Position numbers and translations under genes: made by a program. Below, piece after piece: positions 1 to 5,740 of a stretch of DNA of 8,788 nt. The notes under the pieces were generated by a model. The model made no database searches and was not told the DNA's origin. It worked only from the letters and a program-made list of their open reading frames with translations. Numbering within the stretch: the stretch's first letter is position 1; each line of letters starts with the position of its first letter. Origin of the DNA: Chloroflexota bacterium (lineage in GTDB: Bacteria > Chloroflexota > Dehalococcoidia > UBA2247 > RBG-13-53-26); the NCBI GenBank assembly GCA_017885485.1, contig JAFNFZ010000192.1, positions 2,479-11,266 of the forward strand. The letters are read 5' to 3'.

Positions 1-555
1 GGTCAGCCTGACCAGAACCAGACCGACCAGGACAGCGATGGAGCTGAGCACGTCGGCGAACATATCGCGCCCCGAGGCCTCCAGGGCTGTGGAATCTGCG
101 GATCTGGCCACCTTGAAGGCATACCAGGAGACGATGGCGTTGGCTACTATGGCGGCGACCGTCACGTAGATGCCCAGTGTCACCATCTCCACCTGCCCGC
201 CGGAGATGAGTCTCTGGATGGCCTGGTAGGCGATGGCGCCGGCGGCAAAGAAGATCAGCGCCGCTATGACCAGACTGGCGATGTCCTGGGCCTTGCCATG
301 GCCGAAGGAGTGGTCAGCATCGGGGGGGCGGGATGAGACCCTGATGCCTAGAAAGCCAACGACCACGCCGGCCAGATCGATGGTGCTGTGAATGGCGTCG
401 GCGCGGATGGCGATACTGCCGGTGACAGCGCTGGCCGCTGCCTTCATGGCGATCAGCAGGGCGATGACGACAATGGAGATCTTGGCGGCAGTATCCGGCC
501 TTCCGAGGGATTCCTTGAAAGTTGCGCTTCTTCGTTCTCGTTTTTCGTTGGCCAC
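1..555 (-). CDS. Cation diffusion facilitator (CDF) family metal efflux transporter, 3' end cut by window edge
   Basis: An inner-membrane divalent-metal/proton antiporter of the CDF family. The visible 185 residues start at a GTG (codon 555-553) preceded by GGAGGTAGGAGAG on the minus strand, and the frame stays open to base 1, so the C-terminal part (TM6 and cytoplasmic domain) is missing. The N-terminus is basic. TM1 lies around residues 26-45. TM2 carries ADAIHSTIDLAG (H56, D60). The loop signature DADHSFGHGK is at about 79-88, with TM3 around 92-115 and TM4 around 126-148. TM5 carries GRDMFADVLSS (D164, D168). The metal site would therefore be HxxxD in TM2 and DxxxD in TM5. Most Zn-type members have HxxxD in TM5, while Mn-type members often have DxxxD there, so the metal cannot be called. 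It lies 162 bp downstream of the MFS gene on the same strand. Family assignment is firm; substrate is open. Confidence 0.9.
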   Translation of the reverse strand, partial: MANEKRERRSATFKESLGRPDTAAKISIVVIALLIAMKAAASAVTGSIAIRADAIHSTIDLAGVVVGFLGIRVSSRPPDADHSFGHGKAQDIASLVIAALIFFAAGAIAYQAIQRLISGGQVEMVTLGIYVTVAAIVANAIVSWYAFKVARSADSTALEASGRDMFADVLSSIAVLVGLVLVRLT

Positions 556-577
556 CTCTCCTACCTCCACGAGGGCA

Positions 578-608
578 ACAAAATAGCCCGCAGGACACCC
601 GGTCCCGC
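578..608 (-). terminator. Candidate intrinsic terminator downstream of the MFS gene
   Basis: On the minus strand GCGGGAC pairs with GTCCTGC (7-bp stem with one G-U, 5-nt loop CGGGT, positions 608-590). GGGC and then the T-rich TATTTTGTT follow at about 585-577. It lies after the MFS stop codon and just before the CDF ribosome binding site, so it could end or attenuate MFS transcription. The T-run is short and offset from the stem, so this is a moderate call. Confidence 0.35.
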
Positions 609-717
609 AGGCTCGAGAACCTGCTGCCAAACCAGCCCGGCCACGTCAGCGGCGAATTGACCTCTGGCGTGCCTGTTCCAGGCTTGAGAAGCATTCTAAT
701 GGAGCTATTCTGGCATG

Positions 718-1965
718 TCAAGAGCGGCCGGGCTGGTTTGCCGATGGGGGGCCCCGGCGCATGAACACATTGAAGGCCAGAATGCCCGCCAGGCATGCCG
801 CGGCAGCGCAGTAGAAGACCCAGCTAACCCCGAGAGAAGACTCCACCAGCGCTCCACCCATTGATCCGGCGACCACGGCCGATGAGTTGGCCATGATGAA
901 CACCCCCATGACTGATCCCATCCCCAGAGCGCGGCCCCGGTCCACCGTGATGGCGTTGCCCGCCGGCAGGGCAATGCTCTCGGCCATTCCCACAAAGGTG
1001 AAGAGGGACAGGAGGGCCACAAAGCCCCCAACCAGGGGGGTGAAAAAGATGCCTGTGGCCAGCACGGTCAGCCCCACTGTGACCAGGAGAACCCGGTTCA
1101 GACGGTCGGCCAGCCAGCCGGAAGGGTAAGCGAACAGGCCGTTCAGTAGCTGTCGGACCGACAGCACCAGCCCCACCTGGGCCAGACTGGTGCCCCTGAC
1201 ATCGGTCATGAAGATAGGCAGGAATGCGTACACAGCCCCGTAGACCAGGCCCTCCACAGCCTGGAAGGTGATGATGCCCCGAACGGTGTTATCTCTGATA
1301 AGGGATCCGAAGAGGCTGCCCGACTGGCCAGATGGTCGGCTCATGGGCGATGGTTTGCTGCCCGGCAGCAGGAGCAGGACCATCAGAAAGCCCACCGCAC
1401 TGAGGATGCCCATGCTGGCGAAGGTAGCAGAGAGCCCGAAAGCGTCATAGACCAGCCCTCCCAGCGTCGGACCCGAGCCGAAGCCGACGACCAGAGCGAT
1501 ATTGAACACCCCCATGTATCTCCCCTCCTGGCCGCGGGGCGCCAGGTCGCCGACATAGGCGTAGGCGGTGGGAGTGACCATGGCAGCGCCAACACCGGCC
1601 ACCAGACGGAAGAGGAAGATCTCCCGGTAGCCCGGAGACCAGTAGTAGCCGCCGGCAGCGATGGCGAAGATGAGCAGGCCGAGGCAGAGGAAGAGCTTCC
1701 TGCCGAAGCGGTCGGACAGCCTCCCCACGAATGGCATGAGGGGCACCTGGGTGAAGGCAAACCCCGAGAAGATCAGCGCTATCCAGATTCCGGTAGCCCC
1801 CATGTCCTCGGCGAACTTGGGGAGCAATGGGCTGACCATGCCTATGCCGGCCATGCTGATCAGCAGCGCCAGCCAGACAACTATGAAGGGTCTGTTGGTA
1901 GAGAGGAAGCGACCGATCGCCCCTGTGGCCCTGATCAGGGCGCCCGACGGCGGATGTGGTTTCAC
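718..1965 (-). CDS. Major facilitator superfamily transporter (DHA1-like), probable drug/small-molecule exporter
   Basis: A 415-residue, 12-helix secondary transporter of the MFS, of normal family length. TM1 is around residues 27-47. The motif A loop GRLSDRFGRK is at 81-90, between TM2 and TM3. FRLVAGVGAA (motif B-like Arg) is at about 119-128, and the motif C-like GFGSGPTLGG at 161-170 is typical of proton-coupled exporters. A weaker motif A copy (SGWLADRLNR) sits in the second half. The start is GTG at 1965; no ATG, GTG or TTG lies between it and TM1, although the ribosome binding site is poor. A strong promoter lies at 2066-2095, and the leader contains an inverted repeat that could regulate it. 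The gene is divergent from the activator ATPases and upstream of the CDF gene. Substrate cannot be inferred. Family is certain; export direction is inferred from motif C. Confidence 0.92.
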   Translation of the reverse strand: MKPHPPSGALIRATGAIGRFLSTNRPFIVVWLALLISMAGIGMVSPLLPKFAEDMGATGIWIALIFSGFAFTQVPLMPFVGRLSDRFGRKLFLCLGLLIFAIAAGGYYWSPGYREIFLFRLVAGVGAAMVTPTAYAYVGDLAPRGQEGRYMGVFNIALVVGFGSGPTLGGLVYDAFGLSATFASMGILSAVGFLMVLLLLPGSKPSPMSRPSGQSGSLFGSLIRDNTVRGIITFQAVEGLVYGAVYAFLPIFMTDVRGTSLAQVGLVLSVRQLLNGLFAYPSGWLADRLNRVLLVTVGLTVLATGIFFTPLVGGFVALLSLFTFVGMAESIALPAGNAITVDRGRALGMGSVMGVFIMANSSAVVAGSMGGALVESSLGVSWVFYCAAAACLAGILAFNVFMRRGPPSANQPGRS

Positions 1966-1984
1966 AGGGGGTTTTCACCGATCG

Positions 1985-2022
1985 ATGGTCCCGGCGCACC
2001 GTGCAACCGGCAGCGGGACCAT
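1985..2022. repeat. Perfect 9-bp inverted repeat in the MFS 5' leader
   Basis: ATGGTCCCG (1985-1993) and CGGGACCAT (2014-2022) are perfect complements separated by 20 nt. The repeat lies between the predicted MFS transcription start (about 2059) and the GTG start at 1965. It could be an RNA stem-loop in the leader or a roadblock-type operator for a regulator. The inner 20 nt are GC-rich. No regulator gene is adjacent. Confidence 0.5.
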
Positions 2023-2065
2023 GACGCTGTTCTCTTCATAGCAGTACAGGGCTGTATGCATGAAC

Positions 2066-2095
2066 ATCATATTGTCATTCGGTTCAACCTGTCAA
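2066..2095 (-). promoter_or_regulatory. Strong sigma70-type promoter for the MFS gene
   Basis: On the minus strand there is a perfect TTGACA (2095-2090), an 18-nt spacer and TATGAT (2071-2066, five of six matches). Transcription would start near 2059 and run left into the MFS gene, giving a leader of about 95 nt. Confidence 0.6.
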
Positions 2096-2195
2096 AGAAG
2101 GGAAGGTTGCAGGGTCTGGTGAGCCGTGATATGGTGGTTGCACTGGCCTGGCTCGATGGAGGAAGAATACTGCTGCGGACGAAGGAGTAGCGGCG

Positions 2196-2987
2196 CTGCC
2201 ATACGCTGGATGTGACCTGGGCATCATCACCGCCAAAGCGGTCATCGTTGAGAACAGCCGCATCGTTGCGGTCGAGACGCTTCCCTACAAGAGTTTTCCC
2301 GATCAGGCGGTGGTCCGGGTGATGGAAGCCGCCCTGGCCGGGGCGGGACTGTCCCGGGAAAGCATAGACTCCTGCCTGGCTACAGGCATGGGGGCCAGGG
2401 CGGTGGGCTGTGCTGACGACATCGTCCCGGAGATCATGTGCCTGCATAGGGCTGTGCGACAGCTCAACGCCAGGGCCAGGACGGTCATCGATGTCGGCGG
2501 TCACAGCTTCATGGCTTTCAACATCACCGAAAGCGGGGAAATCAAGGAATCTGCGGTCACCGACAGATGCGTCGCAGGCACCGGAATGCTGCTGGACGTC
2601 ATGGCCAATGTGCTGGAAATGCCGCTGGGTGAGCTAAATGCGGCGGCGGCCAAGTCAGATCATCCAGTTTACATAAGTAACCAGTGCCCCATATTTGTGG
2701 AGAGCGAGGTGATCTCGCTGATCAACGACGGCCACGGCAGCCTGGACGTCTTTGCCGGGGTGGCCGCTTCGCTGGCGGGCAAGATCGCCGGCCTGGTGGG
2801 CAGGGTGGATCTGATCCCGGAGGTGGTCATGGTCGGTGGTGTGACCAGGAACAGCCTGGTGGTCAGCAACCTGGAATGCAAGCTGGGGCTGTCGCTGGCC
2901 GACCTCAGTGGGATCGATGCTCAGGCGGTGGCGGCTTACGGGGCTGCTCTGCTGGCAGAGGAGAGGCACCTTGGCCAGGAGTCATGA
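2196..2987 (+). CDS. Activator ATPase subunit 1, BcrA/BadF/HgdC (CoA-substrate-specific enzyme activase) family, apparent CTG start
   Basis: An ASKHA-fold, Fe-S activator ATPase. Relatives use ATP hydrolysis to drive low-potential electrons into 2-hydroxyacyl-CoA dehydratases or benzoyl-CoA reductases. No ATG, GTG or TTG in frame includes the N-terminal GCDLGIITAKAVIVE segment; the first is GTG at 2310, inside the fold. CTG at 2196 sits 8 nt after AAGGAG (2182-2187) and gives 263 residues, close to HgdC (about 260). The [4Fe-4S] ligand Cys are at family positions: C125 (CVAGTG) and C164 (CPIFVESEVISLI). GGVTRN (214-219) fits the adenosine motif. Two nucleotide motifs are altered: the first phosphate loop reads DLGIITAK rather than DxGSxTxK, and the usual DIGGQD reads DVGGHS (99-104). 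The stop overlaps the second ATPase gene. Family is sure; partner enzyme and start codon are inferred. Confidence 0.85.
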   Translation: MPYAGCDLGIITAKAVIVENSRIVAVETLPYKSFPDQAVVRVMEAALAGAGLSRESIDSCLATGMGARAVGCADDIVPEIMCLHRAVRQLNARARTVIDVGGHSFMAFNITESGEIKESAVTDRCVAGTGMLLDVMANVLEMPLGELNAAAAKSDHPVYISNQCPIFVESEVISLINDGHGSLDVFAGVAASLAGKIAGLVGRVDLIPEVVMVGGVTRNSLVVSNLECKLGLSLADLSGIDAQAVAAYGAALLAEERHLGQES

Positions 2988-3777
2988 CGGAGTCATCGTC
3001 GCCGGCTGCGACATCGGCGCCCTGACTACCAAGGCCGCGGTCATGAAGGACGGAGCACTCCTGGGATTGGAGATGGTCCGTTCCCGGGCGAAGGCGGCGC
3101 AGTCGGCCACTGATGCCATGGAGACGTTGCTGCTCAAGCTCGATCTGAAGTGGGACGATATTAGGTACTGCGTCGGCACCGGCTATGGGCGGAACGTCGT
3201 GCCTTTCGCCGATGCCAATATCAGTGAGATATCCTGTCACGGTAGGGGGGCCCACTGGCTGGTGCCCTCGGTGAGGACGGTCATTGATGGTGGCGGGCAG
3301 GACTGCAAGGCCCTGCGGGTGGACGAGAACGGCATGCTGGCGGACTTCCGGATGAACTTCAAGTGCGCTGCCGGGACGGGACGGGCGCTGGAGGTAATGG
3401 CGGAAAGCCTGGGGATAGACGTCTCCGAACTGGGCCCTCTGTCGCTGGAGGCGAAGAACCCTGCCATCCTGAAGAAGCCCTGCTGCATCATGACCCAGAT
3501 CGAAATCTGGCACCTCCTCTTTGAAGGCAGGAACCGGGCGGACATTGCTGCCGGGATCAACGAGATCACCGCCCTGCAGATGCTCAGCCTCGTGCGGGAA
3601 CTGGAAGTGGAGAAGGACATTGCGTTCACCGGCGGCATGGCCAAGAACGTCGGCCTGGTCAAGTGCCTGGAGCGGGCTCTGGGGGTGGAATCCGTTCGGT
3701 TCCCCCAGGACCCCCAGCTTGTGGGAGCCATCGGCGCGGCCCTCTTCGCGGCGGACAGGATCAGGACGCGTAACTAG
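2971..3777 (+). CDS. Activator ATPase subunit 2, BcrD/BadG/HgdC (CoA-substrate-specific enzyme activase) family
   Basis: Second activator ATPase, 268 residues from TTG at 2971, which follows AGGAG (2959-2963) by 7 nt. It overlaps the previous stop by 17 nt, which implies translational coupling and a heterodimer as in benzoyl-CoA reductase. Motifs in order: phosphate-1 GCDIGALTTK (12-21), GTGYGRN (69-75), SEISCHGRGA (85-94), phosphate-2 DGGGQD (106-111), KCAAGTGR (131-138, cluster Cys C132) and adenosine motif TGGMAKN (220-226). The region that reads CTVFAESEVIS in HgdC is CCIMTQIEIWH here (171-181), so a Cys is kept but the helix after it is changed. ATP motifs are thus nearer canonical than in subunit 1. 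Both subunits are short, unlike systems with one long ATPase subunit. The electron-accepting enzyme is not in the window, so a dehydratase, an arylacyl-CoA reductase or another role all remain possible. Confidence 0.88.
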   Translation: MARSHDGVIVAGCDIGALTTKAAVMKDGALLGLEMVRSRAKAAQSATDAMETLLLKLDLKWDDIRYCVGTGYGRNVVPFADANISEISCHGRGAHWLVPSVRTVIDGGGQDCKALRVDENGMLADFRMNFKCAAGTGRALEVMAESLGIDVSELGPLSLEAKNPAILKKPCCIMTQIEIWHLLFEGRNRADIAAGINEITALQMLSLVRELEVEKDIAFTGGMAKNVGLVKCLERALGVESVRFPQDPQLVGAIGAALFAADRIRTRN

Positions 3778-3813
3778 GCATCCGCGGCTTGGCGATCCGA
3801 GCAGTCACTCATG

Positions 3814-3822
3814 TGATACAAT
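3814..3822 (+). promoter_or_regulatory. Candidate extended -10 promoter for the Rieske gene
   Basis: TGATACAAT is an extended -10 element (TGn followed by TACAAT, five of six matches). No good -35 lies at normal spacing; TTGGCG at 3789-3794 is too far. Transcription from here would read the Rieske ferredoxin with a leader of about 85 nt. The same 9-mer GATACAATC recurs in the AbrB promoter at 7168-7176. Confidence 0.35.
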
Positions 3823-3913
3823 CTACATGGGCTGACTCAGGTGCAGAGAGCCGCATGGCACGGTGGAGGCGTGTAGTTGAGATGCTCAGAGGTTGAGGAA
3901 GGAGGCAATATCA

Positions 3914-4240
3914 ATGGGCTTTGTTGAAGTTGCCAAAGCAAATGACATACCGGCGGGGCAGAAGAAGCTGTTCACTGTTCAGGGCAAAGAGGTCCTGGTG
4001 GTCAACTACGAGGGCAAGCACTATGCCATCGGAGGCAGATGCACTCACATGAACGGCGAGCTTTCCAAAGGCAAACTGGAAGGCAAGCTGGTGACATGCC
4101 CCAGGCACGGCTCGGTATTCGATGTGACCACGGGGGAGTGCGTCACCGGACCGAGAATAGTCTTCCTCAAGTTCAGGGCCAAGAGGGCACCGACCTACGA
4201 AGTCAAAGTTGAAGGTGGCAGCATCAAGGTGGACGTCTAG
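3914..4240 (+). CDS. Rieske-type [2Fe-2S] ferredoxin
   Basis: A 108-residue soluble Rieske protein that would carry one [2Fe-2S] cluster and transfer single electrons. Cluster ligands are visible: CTH (C43, H45) and CPRH (C62, H65), spaced as in biphenyl-dioxygenase-type and NirD-like Rieske ferredoxins. The CTHMNGELSKG segment and the HGSVFDVTTGECVTGP stretch after the second pair are typical of the fold. The short beta-rich protein has no signal peptide or membrane helix, so it is cytoplasmic. ATG at 3914 is chosen over an upstream in-frame TTG because AAGGAGG (3899-3905) lies 8 nt before it. It follows the activator ATPases on the same strand by 136 bp, with a possible promoter of its own, so co-function is not certain. 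It converges on the HicA gene. No oxygenase or reductase partner is present here. Confidence 0.92.
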   Translation: MGFVEVAKANDIPAGQKKLFTVQGKEVLVVNYEGKHYAIGGRCTHMNGELSKGKLEGKLVTCPRHGSVFDVTTGECVTGPRIVFLKFRAKRAPTYEVKVEGGSIKVDV

Positions 4241-4247
4241 CTAAGAG

Positions 4248-4276
4248 TTGAGAGCAGCCTATTCGTGGTCTCTCAA
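4248..4276. terminator. Hairpin between the converging Rieske and HicA genes
   Basis: TTGAGAG (4248-4254) pairs perfectly with CTCTCAA (4270-4276), and GCC/GGT can extend the stem inside. It lies 7 nt after the Rieske stop and overlaps the HicA stop codon. There is no T-tract on either side, so it is at best a weak or factor-assisted bidirectional terminator. Confidence 0.3.
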
Positions 4277-4515
4277 TCTGAGTAGAAGTGGTCGCGCAAT
4301 TGATCCTCTGGAACGAACCTAACGGCCTGTCGAAAGATAGCGCGGAGTGTGCCGCGATCGAGTTCCCTGTGCTTTGGTATAGTCAGAGTCTGAACAACGC
4401 CTTTGGTTGCACGCTTCAGCTTCACGTGACTTCCTCTCTGGGAGTGGATGGCAAAGCCGCAGGTGAGCAGAATGGCGATGACCTCGTCTCCCGAGAGCGG
4501 CCTCAATCTAGGCAT
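4273..4515 (-). CDS. hicA: HicA family mRNA interferase toxin
   Basis: An 80-residue toxin of type II HicAB systems. HicA has a double-stranded-RNA-binding-like fold and cleaves mRNA when not bound by HicB. The family pattern is clear: an N-terminal helix region (LSGDEVIAILLTCGF), then QRGSHVKL with the catalytic His at H30, then TIPKHRELDRGTLRAIFRQA at 45-64, the conserved C-terminal half. Full length for the family. Its ATG (4515) lies inside the end of hicB (8-nt overlap), and its ribosome binding site is weak, so translation is probably coupled to HicB. This is the usual way to keep toxin below antitoxin. Gene order is antitoxin then toxin, the reverse of the E. coli hicAB order. The 3' end runs into the convergent hairpin. 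No disabling change is seen. Confidence 0.93.
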   Translation of the reverse strand: MPRLRPLSGDEVIAILLTCGFAIHSQRGSHVKLKRATKGVVQTLTIPKHRELDRGTLRAIFRQAVRFVPEDQLRDHFYSD

Positions 4516-4738
4516 GGACTGGCTCTAGCTCCATGGTCACCAGTATGTTGGGATCAGGGGCAAAGCCCAGTTCTGCCAGGTTCTCGCCCTCCAGGTGAAG
4601 GGCTACCGCTTCCTGGAGATTCTTCAGGGTCTCGTCCAGGGTCTTGCCCTGGGTCACTACAGCGATATCGATGCACTCTGCGATATAATGCGTGTTCCCT
4701 TTCCAGACAAAAGCCTTCACAGTCCGCTGTAAGGTCAT
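4508..4738 (-). CDS. hicB: HicB family antitoxin, short form
   Basis: A 76-residue HicB antitoxin with the partial RNase H-like fold. It would bind and block HicA. Recognisable segments are the beta strand [20 protein letters not shown], then [20 protein letters not shown] (28-47), which is the classic HicB helix signature, followed by [10 protein letters not shown]. It ends without a helix-turn-helix or ribbon-helix-helix domain, so it is a short form that may not bind DNA itself. Autoregulation could then need another protein. Its ATG overlaps the stop of the nucleotidyltransferase gene (ATGA, 4735-4738) and is preceded by GGGGAGG on the minus strand, a strong ribosome binding site. It overlaps hicA by 8 nt. 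The three genes look like one translationally coupled operon. Confidence 0.9.
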   Translation of the reverse strand: MTLQRTVKAFVWKGNTHYIAECIDIAVVTQGKTLDETLKNLQEAVALHLEGENLAELGFAPDPNILVTMELEPVHA

Positions 4739-5058
4739 TGAGCCACCTCCCCACTTCTTTCTGCATACTCAACCTTTGCTGAGCGACAGACGTCTTCCCT
4801 GAAGTATCGGCTCAGATCCTGCGCCGTCCTTAGTTCGACCCTGCGGCCCAGAAGTCCCGACAACTCAAGTTCCATGCCAGCCAGTTTGATTAGCCCCGGC
4901 ACATGGTCCGGGTCGAATTCGACCAGGAAATCAATGTCGCTGTCCGGCCTCAGCTCACCGCGTAGAGCGGAGCCGAAAAGTGACAGCCGCCGGATGTGAT
5001 TCCGCCGACAGAACCCGGCAACCTTGTCCCTTGGGAGATCGATGGCGGTCTTGTCCAT
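4735..5058 (-). CDS. MNT-type minimal nucleotidyltransferase (MntA/KNTase family)
   Basis: A 107-residue minimal nucleotidyltransferase. The polymerase-beta core is intact: FGSALRGE (28-35), then [10 protein letters not shown] (39-48) with metal-binding D41 and D43, and RRVEL (72-76) with E75 as probable third carboxylate. The C-terminal [20 protein letters not shown] resembles the tail of MntA proteins. In MntA/HepT systems such a protein acts as antitoxin by AMPylating a HEPN toxin. Here no HEPN gene is adjacent; instead it is the first gene of a coupled operon with hicB and hicA. ATG at 5058 is preceded by GGGAG about 11 nt upstream, and a promoter lies at 5080-5109. What it modifies is unknown. 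It could be a leftover of a lost MNT/HEPN pair or a true third component. Confidence 0.88.
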   Translation of the reverse strand: MDKTAIDLPRDKVAGFCRRNHIRRLSLFGSALRGELRPDSDIDFLVEFDPDHVPGLIKLAGMELELSGLLGRRVELRTAQDLSRYFREDVCRSAKVEYAERSGEVAQ

Positions 5059-5079
5059 TGTGTTGCCTACACTCCCTTA

Positions 5080-5109
5080 CTTTTAGCATGTCGCTGCTGG
5101 TCAGGTCAA
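5080..5109 (-). promoter_or_regulatory. Candidate sigma70-type promoter for the MNT-hicB-hicA operon
   Basis: On the minus strand TTGACC (5109-5104, five of six matches), an 18-nt spacer and TAAAAG (5085-5080, four of six). Transcription would start near 5073, about 15 nt before the nucleotidyltransferase ATG. Confidence 0.4.
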
Positions 5110-5157
5110 TCTGCGGTGGTCGACCAGCGCTGCGATCCGCCCCGGACGTCTCGCCGC

Positions 5158-5718
5158 TCAGACGAAGTGACCCCTGAGCATCTCCCTGACGCATATCCTG
5201 GTGTAGTCGATGAACTGGTGCCGCACGCTACGGAAGTCCATGGTGATCAGGCTATTGGCCAGTATCCCCATGGGCATGGCCTGGGCGATGAAACCCCGGG
5301 CATACTCCAGCATCCAGGTATTCGGCTTCATGGCCACGCCCTTGTCCGTGCCACTCTTCAGGAAGGCCATATCGCCGGGCAGGTACAGTGTTGGGGTGAG
5401 CTGACCCAGGGTGTAGGTGGTCATCTCTCCCTGCAGCATGACGTCCCAAATGCGGGGCGCGAAGCGTCCGGAGTACCCCTCGGTACCTACGGGGAAGCCC
5501 ACGATCAGCAGGTATTCCGAGAGCGATCCGTAGAGGAGGGTCAACTGGCCGGCGACGCTGCCGGCGATGGAGAAGACCCATCTCTTCCGGGTGCGTATCC
5601 GTTTGGGGTAGGCCTTATCAATGTCGGCGATGACCGCGTCCAGCTTCTGTTCCAGGGGAAGAGCGAGATTGCTCTGGCAAATCTGCTTCAGCTTCTCGGG
5701 ATCGAAAACGGCGCTCAT
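5158..5718 (-). CDS. ERG2/sigma-1 receptor-like protein (C-8 sterol isomerase family homologue), no N-terminal membrane helix
   Basis: A 186-residue protein that aligns by eye along its length with eukaryotic ERG2 and the sigma-1 receptor. The shared pattern includes SLSEYLLIVG (65-74; SLSEYVLLFG in the human receptor), GTEGYSGRF (78-86; GTEGHSGR in fungal ERG2), WDVMLQGE (91-98), LPGDM (113-117), PNTWMLEYARG (132-142; PNTWMVEYGRG in the receptor) and a late TMDF. D92 and E138 correspond to receptor pocket residues D126 and E172, and Y69 to Y103. The membrane helix at the N-terminus of the eukaryotic proteins is absent. The C-terminal helices that line the membrane side are present. ATG at 5718 follows AAGGAG. 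It is the second gene after an NTF2-like gene, 22 bp apart. ERG2 moves a sterol double bond from C8 to C7; a polycyclic or cationic lipid substrate is conceivable but unproven. Confidence 0.88.
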   Translation of the reverse strand: MSAVFDPEKLKQICQSNLALPLEQKLDAVIADIDKAYPKRIRTRKRWVFSIAGSVAGQLTLLYGSLSEYLLIVGFPVGTEGYSGRFAPRIWDVMLQGEMTTYTLGQLTPTLYLPGDMAFLKSGTDKGVAMKPNTWMLEYARGFIAQAMPMGILANSLITMDFRSVRHQFIDYTRICVREMLRGHFV

Positions 5719-5740
5719 GGGGATCTCCTTCCGAGGGCTG

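Noticed and set aside
314..796. 160-codon minus-strand frame
   Set aside because: It lies out of frame across the CDF gene and the MFS-CDF gap; low-complexity Arg/Gly/His composition is typical of a shadow frame.
1954..2190. Plus-strand 78-codon frame ahead of the activator genes (internal ATG at 2058 gives 44 residues)
   Set aside because: It overlaps the MFS start, its leader repeat and a strong minus-strand promoter. It has no good ribosome binding site and no recognisable motif. Its stop just before CTG 2196 could allow coupling, so a short peptide is not fully excluded.
2905..3513. 202-codon minus-strand frame
   Set aside because: Antisense to activator subunit 2, whose motifs are unmistakable on the plus strand.
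4288..4782. 164-codon plus-strand frame
   Set aside because: It is antisense to hicA and hicB, both of which have clear family motifs, coupled starts and ribosome binding sites.
5104..5127. TGGTCGACCA palindrome near 5116-5125 as an operator for the MNT-hicBA operon
   Set aside because: It lies just upstream of the -35 and is a perfect 10-bp palindrome, but such short GC-rich palindromes occur by chance and no second copy is present.
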